DNA of 8,807 bases from JBGPIK01 sp041484845 (GTDB taxonomy: Bacteria > Desulfobacterota > Binatia > UBA9968), in NCBI GenBank assembly GCA_041484845.1, contig JBGPIK010000294.1, positions 1 to 8,807 of the forward strand. The letters are read 5' to 3'. Under the pieces are notes generated by a model. It was given only the letters and a program-made list of their open reading frames with translations, searched no databases and was not told the origin of the DNA. A program made the position numbers and the translations under genes. Below, one piece after another: positions 1 to 6,423 of this stretch (position 1 is the first letter of the stretch; each line of letters opens with the position of its first letter).

Positions 1-764
1 ACCAACGTGAGAACAACCAAAGGAACCGTGGCGATGGTGGAAGCCGCGGCGATCTCACCCCACGGCATGGTGTATTCGCCGGGAAAGAGCGCGATGCCGA
101 TCGGGAGAGTTTGAACGTTGGGATCGGTCATGATGATGAGCGCAAAGAAAAACTCATTCCACGCATAAATGAAAACCAATAGAGCAGCGGTTAGAATTCC
201 CGGAGCCGCCAGCGGTAGGATCACCTTGTACAAGGCCTGCAGCCGGCTACAACCATCAACGAGCGCTGCCTCCTCGATTTCGCCCGGCACGTCACGAAAA
301 AACGTCGTAAGAATCCAAATTCCGAGGGGCAATGAGAGGGCGACATAGATCGACACCAAGCCCCGGTAGCTGTTGAGCCAATCTAAGCGATCGAGAATAT
401 TCCAGACGGGGCCGGCGATAGCGATCTGCGGAAACATCGAAAGGGCGAGCAACAGCAGTAAATAATATCTCATCCATGCTAAGTGAAAACGCGCCATGGC
501 ATAAGCCGCGAGCGAGCCGATGGCGACGGTGATCAAGGTGGCTGTGCCGGCGACGATCACGCTATTGGCGATGTAATGGAGGAGGCCATATTTTCCCAGC
601 GCCGATTGATAGAAGCCCCAATGGATTGACGGAATGAGGCTCGGCGGAATCGCCGTGAGTTCGGCCGGAAGTTTTAACGAGGTCAGCACAAACCAGACAA
701 ACGGAAGGAGACAATAAAGAGCAATGCCGAGCGAACAAACGAGCAGCACCGCTGAACGTCTCAT
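1..764 (-). CDS. Sugar ABC transporter inner-membrane permease, MalG-like (CUT1), 3' end cut by the window edge
   Basis: The frame is open from an ATG at 764 to the window edge, giving 254 codons with no stop. The protein would be one of the two membrane subunits of an ATP-driven sugar importer (binding-protein-dependent permease domain). A hydrophobic N-terminal segment covers roughly residues 5-30, and further membrane stretches lie near 65-90, 100-120, 135-155, 185-210 and 238-254. The cytoplasmic EAA loop that docks on the ATPase is at 165-190: EEAALVDG followed by ILPLAAPG, the expected EAA---G---------I-LP pattern. Family members are usually about 270-285 residues, so some 20 are missing. 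The start is well supported: AAGGAG lies 7 nt upstream and the ATG overlaps the stop of the preceding permease (ATGA), which implies translational coupling. The sugar carried cannot be read from this subunit. Confidence 0.93.
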   Translation of the reverse strand, partial: MRRSAVLLVCSLGIALYCLLPFVWFVLTSLKLPAELTAIPPSLIPSIHWGFYQSALGKYGLLHYIANSVIVAGTATLITVAIGSLAAYAMARFHLAWMRYYLLLLLALSMFPQIAIAGPVWNILDRLDWLNSYRGLVSIYVALSLPLGIWILTTFFRDVPGEIEEAALVDGCSRLQALYKVILPLAAPGILTAALLVFIYAWNEFFFALIIMTDPNVQTLPIGIALFPGEYTMPWGEIAAASTIATVPLVVLTL

Positions 765-1648
765 GGCGCCGCTCCTTCCCCATGGCTCTTTTTCAAAACG
801 CACACATAGGCTGAGGAGAGAACGAGCGAGAGCAAAAAGACGGTTACCGCGATGGTCGATCCATAGCCGATCATGCCTTCGGTGAAGGTTTTTTTGTAGC
901 CGTAAAATTGCAGCACGTTGGTCGCGTCGGCGGGCCCGCCTTGGGTCATGACAAAAACCAAATCGAAAACCCGCAAGGCATCGATAGTCCGAAAGAGCAA
1001 GGCCAACAACAGTGCCGGTCGGATGAACGGCAACGTGAGGGCGCTAAATTTTTGCCATGCTGTGGCGCCGTCGATGCTCGCGGCTTCGTACATGTCGTCG
1101 GGAATGCCTTGTAATCCTGCCAGGATAATCAGAGCGGCAAACGGAGTGGTCTTCCAAATTTCTGCCGCCATGATTGCCGTTAGAGCCGGATAGGGATCGG
1201 CGAGCGGTGCAAGATACCGGGAAGTTGCGCCGCCGAAAAGAATAAAATTGAACAGGCCGTAGCGATCATTGAAGATAAAGCGCCACATTTGGGAGGAAAC
1301 GACAGTGGGGATTGCCCAAGGAATGAGAACCACGGCGCGCAAAAACCCGCGGCCGCGAAAAGCTTCGTTCATGACCAGCGCCATACCCAAGCCAAGGAGC
1401 AGCTCCAGCGGAATCGTCACACCAACGAACAGCAGCGTGGTGCGTAATGATTGCATCGCCACGGGATCGGACCAAAAATCCTTGTAATTCTCCCAGCCGA
1501 CCATCTTCTCACCGAGCCACGGAAGCGTCAGAATTTGACGATAAAAACTCAAGCGGAACGATTCGAAGATGGGATAAACTAAAAATAACCCGACAAAGGT
1601 CGAGCTCGGTAGCAGAAATAAGATCGCTAGGCGGTGGGAGCTCTTCAT
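761..1648 (-). CDS. Sugar ABC transporter inner-membrane permease, MalF-like (CUT1)
   Basis: This 295-residue integral membrane protein is the partner permease of the MalG-like protein that follows it. The N-terminus, MKSSHRLAILFLLPSSTFVG, opens the first membrane helix, and five more hydrophobic stretches follow to about residue 285, the usual six-helix layout of short CUT1 MalF proteins. The EAA loop lies at 188-210: EAASIDGATAW, then LTLPFIRPA, with the conserved Gly at 194. The segment FVMTQGGPADAT at 232-243 is typical of MalF/UgpA-type permeases. The ATG at 1648 overlaps the stop of the binding-protein gene by 4 bp (ATGA), and its own stop overlaps the next start in the same way. No strong separate ribosome site is visible, so translation is probably coupled to the upstream gene. 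It is expected to act with a MalK/UgpC-type ATPase encoded elsewhere. Confidence 0.95.
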   Translation of the reverse strand: MKSSHRLAILFLLPSSTFVGLFLVYPIFESFRLSFYRQILTLPWLGEKMVGWENYKDFWSDPVAMQSLRTTLLFVGVTIPLELLLGLGMALVMNEAFRGRGFLRAVVLIPWAIPTVVSSQMWRFIFNDRYGLFNFILFGGATSRYLAPLADPYPALTAIMAAEIWKTTPFAALIILAGLQGIPDDMYEAASIDGATAWQKFSALTLPFIRPALLLALLFRTIDALRVFDLVFVMTQGGPADATNVLQFYGYKKTFTEGMIGYGSTIAVTVFLLSLVLSSAYVCVLKKSHGEGAAP

Positions 1649-2931
1649 GACGGCGGTTTCTCGCGCAGAAGGTCCAGTACGCGGTTCATGTCCCTGGTTG
1701 CCAAAGCGGCGCGCGTATAAAGATCCGCATCCGGCAGCGCCAATACCGAGCTAAAATAGCGCTGCATGATATTCGACAACGGAATGTAGACCGGCGTTGT
1801 GGGCCGCGGCACCGCCTGCTTAAAAATTTGCAGCAAAGACTTGAGTTGCGGAATAGCGCTCAATAGCGCGTGATCGTCATAAAGCGCCCCGCGCGTCGGG
1901 GCACGCCCGGTAGCCAATGCAATGCGCTTTTGCACCTCAGCGCTGGTCATGAACTCTACAAAGCGCCAGGCCAGCTCAGGTTGAGTTGAGAAACGGCTGA
2001 TTCCCAACTGCCATCCGCCCAGGGTAGCGACACCTTTTCTGCCGGTGAAACCCGGCAGCGGCATCATGCCGACCTTTCCTGCTATCCTTGAAGTTTCGGG
2101 ATCATTGGCGATTTTCCAGGCGTAAGGCCAGTTGCGATGAAAAATCGCGCGGCCTTGTGTGAACAGCGCGAGAGATTCCGGCTCTTCATAGGTCAGGATG
2201 CCGCGATGGGAGATCTCTCCGATTATGCGATCGCGAACGAAGCGCACCGCTTCGAGCGCGCGCGGTTGATCGAGCGCGCTTACCAGGCGTGTCCCGTCCC
2301 AGAGCGCGCCACCATTACCCAGGATGTACTCCATCATGTTGCAGACCAGCCCTTCGTATTGTTTGAATTGCCCGGAGAAGCCCACGAGATCTGGATCGCG
2401 CTCGCGCGCGACTATCGTCTTCGCCGTTTCCACCAATTCCGGCCACGTGCGCGGAGCGGGGAGCGCGTACTTCGTAAGCAGATCTTTTCGGTAGTAGAGA
2501 AGGCCCGCATCGATAAAGAGCGGCACACCGAATACTTGCCGTCGATAGTGATTGGCCAAAATCGGCGCCTCGAGGAATTTATTTTGCTCGGTCGCGGTGA
2601 AGTAACGATCCAGCGGCAATGCCCAGCCTGCCGATGCAAACTCGCCCGGCCAAACCACATCCATGAAAAACACGTCCAGGTTCGTGTCGCGATTCTTTAA
2701 TTTCTGCGTCAGCAGATCGTGAAACTGCGTCGATGAATTGGGACCGATCTCGCGGACGATTTTGACGCCCGGATTTTGCCGCTCGAAATCAACGACCGCT
2801 TGGTCCCAGACCTGCGGCGCTTCAGGTTTCCAACCGACCAGGCGAAGCTCGGTTTTGGCGGCGCTACCGGCTGCGGCGTGAGGGAAAAAAATCAGCGCGA
2901 GGCAAGGCAAAAGTGTCTTCGCGTTAAGCAT
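1645..2931 (-). CDS. Periplasmic sugar-binding protein of an ABC transporter, trehalose/maltose-like (SBP family 1)
   Basis: This predicted 428-residue extracytoplasmic solute-binding protein delivers sugar to the two permeases encoded directly downstream. It has a Sec signal peptide: a short basic start (MLNAK), a hydrophobic core LLPCLALIFF, and small residues before a likely cleavage near residues 21-25 (AAGSAA). Hallmarks of the trehalose/maltose-binding group are DVVWPGEFASAGWALPLD (91-108), GFSGQFKQYEGLVCN (184-198) and FHRNWPYAW (264-272). Tryptophan-rich segments such as these often line the sugar pocket in this family. The frame also has a GTG at 2958, but the ATG at 2931 gives a clean signal peptide and has GGGAA about 9 nt upstream, so I prefer it. 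The Cys at residue 10 sits in the hydrophobic core without a proper lipobox, so lipidation is unlikely. Trehalose or another alpha-glucoside as ligand is an inference from resemblance. Confidence 0.93.
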   Translation of the reverse strand: MLNAKTLLPCLALIFFPHAAAGSAAKTELRLVGWKPEAPQVWDQAVVDFERQNPGVKIVREIGPNSSTQFHDLLTQKLKNRDTNLDVFFMDVVWPGEFASAGWALPLDRYFTATEQNKFLEAPILANHYRRQVFGVPLFIDAGLLYYRKDLLTKYALPAPRTWPELVETAKTIVARERDPDLVGFSGQFKQYEGLVCNMMEYILGNGGALWDGTRLVSALDQPRALEAVRFVRDRIIGEISHRGILTYEEPESLALFTQGRAIFHRNWPYAWKIANDPETSRIAGKVGMMPLPGFTGRKGVATLGGWQLGISRFSTQPELAWRFVEFMTSAEVQKRIALATGRAPTRGALYDDHALLSAIPQLKSLLQIFKQAVPRPTTPVYIPLSNIMQRYFSSVLALPDADLYTRAALATRDMNRVLDLLREKPPS

Positions 2932-3044
2932 CAGGGAACATTCCCGGGAGCGGCTCACAAAGAGACACGACAGCTTGATCCCGCGCCGGAAGTCTAGCTC
3001 TATCTTATTTCAATTTTGGGCGAAATAAATAGACTCACAGGCAA

Positions 3045-3060
3045 TTTGCCGATCGGCAAA
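3045..3060. promoter_or_regulatory. Perfect 16-bp palindrome, candidate operator upstream of the sugar transporter
   Basis: TTTGCCGATCGGCAAA reads the same on both strands and lies in the only sizeable intergenic gap, about 85 bp before the earliest start of the binding-protein gene. No T-run follows it on either strand, so it does not look like a terminator. A dimeric repressor or activator site controlling the importer is the natural reading. The regulator family cannot be named from the site, and no regulator gene is in the window. Confidence 0.45.
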
Positions 3061-3071
3061 ATCATCGCCAA
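3056..3071 (-). promoter_or_regulatory. Possible sigma-54 (-24/-12) promoter element for the sugar transporter operon
   Basis: On the minus strand, TTGGC and TTGC are separated by 7 nt. This puts the invariant GG and GC exactly 10 nt apart, as in YTGGCAC-N5-TTGCW. The AC after TGGC is not conserved (it reads GA), and C follows TTGC instead of A/T. Transcription would begin near 3044, about 85-115 nt before the possible starts. No convincing sigma-70 -35/-10 pair was seen in the same gap. A short match like this can occur by chance. Confidence 0.25.
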
Positions 3072-3127
3072 ATGAAGAACGCTTGAGAATTTTTGCGAGC
3101 GGACTCACACGCTGCGTGGTCTTAGGA

Positions 3128-3967
3128 TCAGACAGGCAGCGGCCATTTGAGCCATTCGGCGATGCCGCGCCCCATGATCCATTCCTTATCTGCTTCCGAG
3201 AGAAAGTCGAGTTCTTCGGTAAACAGCGTAACTACCTGTTTGTAGGGGCAGGGGAGATGAGAAAGATCGGTGCCCCAGAAACAACGCTGAGGGCCGAAAG
3301 CGTCGACCACGCGACGGATGTGCGGGTGAAGCGATGGGAACGGGTAAGAGTCCGCGACGTAGGACGGTAAGGACGAAACTTTGACCGCAACATTATTCCG
3401 GTGCGAGAATTTCAGCAGTTGGTCTACCGCGGAGTCCAGCGGTTTACCTCTAAGCTCTGAGTTGAGACCCATATGGTCGATAATCAGACGGAGTCCGGGA
3501 TGGCGCTCGGCCACAGCGCCGAGTTTCTCCACGGATTGTGGCGCAAAGGCCATAACGGGCACATCATAGCGCTCAGCGGCGTCCCAGAACCAATCAGCAG
3601 TGCCATCTTCGAGCCATTCTTTCGTCCGTCCACGGTGAAAGACGATGCGGATTCCTAACATGTGGGGCTGACTTTTCCATGTCGCCATAAGGCCGCGGCT
3701 TTTAGGCCGGTCGATTTTAATTTTTCCCATGACAGCAAAGCGATCGGGATATTGGCGCGCCGCTTCCAATGACGTATCGTTGCGATCGTCTTCCCAGGTG
3801 GGCGGTACGAGTATGCAGCGCTCGACACCGGCGCCATCCATTTCGCGTAACAGCTCTTCGTGACCTAACGGTACCGGACGATGCGGCGCGGAGGCGTTGC
3901 CCTTGGCGTATGGCTTCTCGGGTGTTTCCGCCGCCCAGATATGGACCTGTGAGTCAATAATGATCAT
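3128..3967 (-). CDS. Amidohydrolase-2 family (COG3618/PF04909-like) TIM-barrel hydrolase
   Basis: The predicted protein has 279 residues and is probably cytosolic, with no signal peptide. The start MIIIDSQVHIW is the beta-1 motif of this family, normally D-x-H-x-H/W; here the first His is Gln7, with Asp5, His9 and Trp11 kept. Other family landmarks are GIRIVFH (105-111), LIIDHMG (161-167, with Asp164-His165), VAVKVSSL (193-200), HPHIRRVVDAFGPQRCFWGTD (starting at 214, with the catalytic-type Asp at 234) and a closing ADKEWIMGRGIAEWL. Relatives hydrolyse lactones or cyclic esters (fuconolactone, rhamnonolactone, 2-pyrone-4,6-dicarboxylate), but the substrate here is unknown. I chose the ATG at 3967 because it begins exactly at the family N-terminus and has GGGGG just upstream. 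The frame stays open to 4207, but that extension lies mostly inside hemY and is not family-like. A promoter of its own appears just upstream. Confidence 0.9.
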   Translation of the reverse strand: MIIIDSQVHIWAAETPEKPYAKGNASAPHRPVPLGHEELLREMDGAGVERCILVPPTWEDDRNDTSLEAARQYPDRFAVMGKIKIDRPKSRGLMATWKSQPHMLGIRIVFHRGRTKEWLEDGTADWFWDAAERYDVPVMAFAPQSVEKLGAVAERHPGLRLIIDHMGLNSELRGKPLDSAVDQLLKFSHRNNVAVKVSSLPSYVADSYPFPSLHPHIRRVVDAFGPQRCFWGTDLSHLPCPYKQVVTLFTEELDFLSEADKEWIMGRGIAEWLKWPLPV

Positions 3968-3996
3968 AACCCCCGTGACTCTTGCGCAATAATGCG

Positions 3997-4026
3997 GTGA
4001 TACGCTGGTTTTAGGCAGCGCGTCAA
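3997..4026 (-). promoter_or_regulatory. Predicted sigma-70-type promoter of the amidohydrolase gene
   Basis: On the minus strand, TTGACG (4021-4026, 5 of 6 to consensus) and TATCAC (3997-4002, 4 of 6) are separated by 18 nt. Transcription would start near 3990, giving a leader of about 23 nt that holds a GGGGG ribosome site before the ATG at 3967. It lies immediately downstream of the terminator hairpin at the hemY stop, so the arrangement is self-consistent: one unit ends and the next begins within about 60 bp. Confidence 0.45.
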
Positions 4027-4028
4027 CG

Positions 4029-4059
4029 AAAAAACGGTTAAAGGGCTGTGCCAATAACC
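4029..4059 (-). terminator. Rho-independent terminator overlapping the hemY stop codon
   Basis: On the minus strand GGTTA pairs with TAACC, and inside it GGC-ACA-GCC forms an upper stem. The lower stem is followed after one base by six Ts (4029-4034). The TAA stop of hemY (4038-4040) lies in the 3' arm of the stem. The short, interrupted stem makes this moderate rather than strong, but the T-run and the promoter just beyond it support it. Confidence 0.5.
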
Positions 4060-5471
4060 TGTTGAATGACTTTCTCCGCCGCTTCTTCGCCCGTGCGGAC
4101 GCAGTCGGAGATGCCGACGCCATGATAGGCACTGCCGGCGAGAGCAAGTCCGCGGAATAGATCGAGCGCAGATTCGATACGTTTAACCAACTTCCCATGA
4201 CCGACATGATACTGCGGCATCGACCGTGGATGGCGCCAGATGCGTGAGAAAAGCGGCGCAGCCCTTACACCCAGCAGGTCCGCCAATTCTGCGCGCACGT
4301 TTTTCTCTATGGTTTGATCGTCATCTTGAAACAATTCCGGCTGCAGCATGCCGCCAATGAAAGCTCGCAACAGGACCCGGCCTTCAGGCGCCCTGCCGGG
4401 ATATTTGATGCTGCTAAACGTACACGCCATGATTTTGCGATTTTCGATGGCCGGCACGACAAAGCCGAAGCTATCGAGCGCGCCCGGGAAGTCTTGGCGC
4501 CTATAGGCGAGACTGGCCGTGGCGGTGGAAGCGTAAGCGATTTGCTTTAAAGCATGAGCCGCGTCATTAGCCATGGGGCTGAGCATCTCGCTTGAGCGGT
4601 AAGCCGGCGTGGCGAGAATTACGCCCTCGGCTTCAAGAGATTCATTACTGCCCGTCTCGATACGCCAAAGCTTTTTGTTTTCGTCGCGCATCAGCCGGGT
4701 GACCGGCGTATTGAGATGAAGGCTTCCTTCCGGAAGACGCTGCCCAAGCGTTTCAATCAATTCCTGCATGCCTCCGAGCAGGGTGACAAATAAACTCCAG
4801 CGGGCGCCGCTCCCTCCCGGTGCTTTGCGCGCGCGGCGCCGTTGTTCCGACCACATGGCCCAGCTGACGCTGCGCCTGGTCCGTTCCATCTCTTTGAAGC
4901 GTGGCATGGTTGCGCTGAGACTCAACTGATCGGGATCCGAGGCGTAGATTCCGCCCACCAGCGGCTGCGCCACCCGCTCCAGAGCTTCGCGGCCGAAACG
5001 CCGCCGCACGAACGAGCCGAGACTTTCATCATTATCGGCTTGACTGCGGGGTAAAAAAAGCTCACAGGCCATGCGCAACTTGCCGCTCCAGGAGAACAGC
5101 GGAGTTTGAATGAAGGGCCATAAGCGCGTCGGCGCCAGAAGAAAAAAACCTTCGGGCAGGAGTTGCAGTTTGCCGCGGTGAACGATGTAGATTTTCTGAA
5201 ATGCGGCTTGGGTCGATACCAGTCGCGGGGTCAAGCCCAGACGCTCGCACAAGCGCAGCGCCCATGGTTTTTCGGTAATGAAGGAATCGGGTCCACCCTC
5301 GACGAGAAACTCGCCGATGTTTTCCGTGGTGATTGAGCCGCCCAGGCGGGGACCCGCTTCGAGCAGCTTGACCTCAAGGTCAAGTGATTTTTGCTGATTC
5401 AGCTCGAGGACGTGATGAGCAGCTGCGAGTCCGGCAATTCCGCCGCCGATAACGACGATTCGATAACTCAT
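4038..5471 (-). CDS. hemY: FAD-dependent porphyrinogen oxidase, HemY/HemG (PgoX/CgoX) type
   Basis: This 477-residue flavoprotein belongs to the oxygen-dependent protoporphyrinogen/coproporphyrinogen oxidase family (amine-oxidase fold), acting late in heme synthesis. The N-terminal dinucleotide fold is clear: IVVIGGGIAGLAAAHH, with GGGIAG at 9-14, then LLEAGPRLGGSI (36-47), which binds the FAD ribose and diphosphate, and EGGPDSFI soon after. QPLVGGIYASDPDQLSLSA is a family hallmark. The C-terminus carries LALAGSAYHGVGISDCVRTG, the second FAD-binding segment. Length is normal (about 460-480). The frame extends upstream to 5582, but the ATG at 5471 is right: it begins two residues before the FAD motif and overlaps the hemH stop by 4 bp. 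It is unrelated to the small flavodoxin-like HemG of E. coli, despite the shared name in some databases. Whether it oxidises protoporphyrinogen IX or coproporphyrinogen III cannot be settled from sequence reading alone. Confidence 0.95.
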   Translation of the reverse strand: MSYRIVVIGGGIAGLAAAHHVLELNQQKSLDLEVKLLEAGPRLGGSITTENIGEFLVEGGPDSFITEKPWALRLCERLGLTPRLVSTQAAFQKIYIVHRGKLQLLPEGFFLLAPTRLWPFIQTPLFSWSGKLRMACELFLPRSQADNDESLGSFVRRRFGREALERVAQPLVGGIYASDPDQLSLSATMPRFKEMERTRRSVSWAMWSEQRRRARKAPGGSGARWSLFVTLLGGMQELIETLGQRLPEGSLHLNTPVTRLMRDENKKLWRIETGSNESLEAEGVILATPAYRSSEMLSPMANDAAHALKQIAYASTATASLAYRRQDFPGALDSFGFVVPAIENRKIMACTFSSIKYPGRAPEGRVLLRAFIGGMLQPELFQDDDQTIEKNVRAELADLLGVRAAPLFSRIWRHPRSMPQYHVGHGKLVKRIESALDLFRGLALAGSAYHGVGISDCVRTGEEAAEKVIQQVIGTAL

Positions 5472-6415
5472 GGGGACGCCTGTGAGGGTTTTCGAAAAAC
5501 GGAGGTGATCACATTCGCCATCATCTCGATGAAGGTTGAATGGTCGTTGGGGCAGCTGGCACGAAGAAGGCGCAGCCCGCATGCCGCGGCATTTTTCTTG
5601 GTTTCAATGTCTAGATCATAGAGAACTTCCACATGATCACAGACAAAACCGATGGGCGCGATGATGACGTCGGTGACATCATCGCGCGTGAGTTTACGGA
5701 TCATCTCGTTAACGTCGGGTTCAAGCCAAGGATCGCTCGGCTTGCCGCTGCGGCTTTGATAGGCGAGCGACCAGCGCTCATGACGCAGCTCGGCCGCGAT
5801 CAATCGCGCGGTGGTTTGCACGTCGGCGACGTACGATGACCGTGCCGCCATGGGCGTCGGTAAACTGTGCGCAGTGAAAATGAGGGGCGTCGCCCTCCGC
5901 TTTTCCTCCGGCAGTTCGGCGAAACTGGTTTGAATTCGTTCCGACCAGCTCTGAATAAAAAGAGGATGATCATGCCAGCCGCCGCAATAATCGACTTGAG
6001 GCACGTTGTCGCCCAGCTCGGCACGCGCATCGGCGATGTTTTTTTGATAGCGTTCCCAGCTTGCCTCGGTTTTATGCGATGAGAGAATGAAGCCCAGAAC
6101 ATTTTTCACACCCGCACCTGCCATTTGCCTCAGCGTTTCGGCAAAAAACGGAGTGGAATTGCGCATGCCGACATAGACGGGTAACGGAAAGCCCTGGTGG
6201 CGCAAGAGCTTTTCAAGAGCTTGCGCTTGGCGCTGGGTGATTTCATTTAGCGGCGATTTGCCGCCGACGGCTTCATAATGATGGACCACTTCTTCCACGC
6301 GCTGTGATGGAATCGGAATGCCTTGCAGCACGCGGGTCAGGAACGGGCGGATCTCTTCAGGGGAATTTGGGCCGCCAAAGGCGATAAGCAAAACAGCTTG
6401 ATAGAGTAAAGACAT
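5468..6415 (-). CDS. hemH: Ferrochelatase HemH (inserts iron into protoporphyrin or coproporphyrin)
   Basis: This 315-residue type II chelatase inserts Fe2+ into a porphyrin. Family landmarks in order are VLLIAFGGPNSPEEIRPFL (8-26), YEAVGGKSPLNEIT (47-60), YVGMRN (81-86), LSSHKTEASWERYQ (111-124), FTAHSLP (180-186), DPWLEPDV (228-235) and IAPIGFVCDHVEVLYDLD (252-269). His183 and Glu263 correspond to the metal-handling His and Glu of the active site. No C-terminal 2Fe-2S cysteine cluster or membrane anchor is visible, so it should be soluble or peripheral. The start is ATG 6415; the codon before it is TTG (6418), a possible but less likely start. No clear ribosome site is seen, and it begins 8 nt after the hemE stop, so coupled translation is likely. 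It is followed by hemY through an ATGA overlap. Confidence 0.96.
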   Translation of the reverse strand: MSLLYQAVLLIAFGGPNSPEEIRPFLTRVLQGIPIPSQRVEEVVHHYEAVGGKSPLNEITQRQAQALEKLLRHQGFPLPVYVGMRNSTPFFAETLRQMAGAGVKNVLGFILSSHKTEASWERYQKNIADARAELGDNVPQVDYCGGWHDHPLFIQSWSERIQTSFAELPEEKRRATPLIFTAHSLPTPMAARSSYVADVQTTARLIAAELRHERWSLAYQSRSGKPSDPWLEPDVNEMIRKLTRDDVTDVIIAPIGFVCDHVEVLYDLDIETKKNAAACGLRLLRASCPNDHSTFIEMMANVITSVFRKPSQASP

Positions 6416-6423
6416 CAACGTAT

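Noticed and set aside
2137..2700. Open frame of 187 residues on the plus strand
   Set aside because: It lies wholly antisense to the binding-protein gene and shows no recognisable domain; such antisense frames are common in GC-rich genes.
2902..2913. Possible lipobox (LLPC) in the binding-protein signal peptide
   Set aside because: The Cys is in the hydrophobic core at residue 10, Pro precedes it, and a good signal peptidase I site lies downstream; a lipoprotein is unlikely.
2934..2945. Inverted repeat GGGAA-N2-TTCCC just before the binding-protein ATG
   Set aside because: A 2-nt loop is too small for a hairpin and the arms are short; it more simply provides the ribosome site (GGGAA on the minus strand).
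3032..3109. Direct repeat GACTCACA at 3032-3039 and 3102-3109, exactly 70 bp apart
   Set aside because: Eight bases is short, and the same word occurs in coding sequence at the amidohydrolase start (3948-3955, opposite orientation). Chance is a sufficient explanation without conservation data.
3968..4207. N-terminal extension of the amidohydrolase frame by 80 residues
   Set aside because: It lies mostly inside hemY on the same strand, is rich in Ser/Ala/Arg without family resemblance, and spans the terminator and promoter. The ATG at 3967 starts exactly at the family motif with a good ribosome site.
5472..5582. N-terminal extension of hemY by 37 residues
   Set aside because: It overlaps hemH in another frame; the ATG at 5471 directly precedes the FAD-binding motif and forms the usual ATGA overlap.
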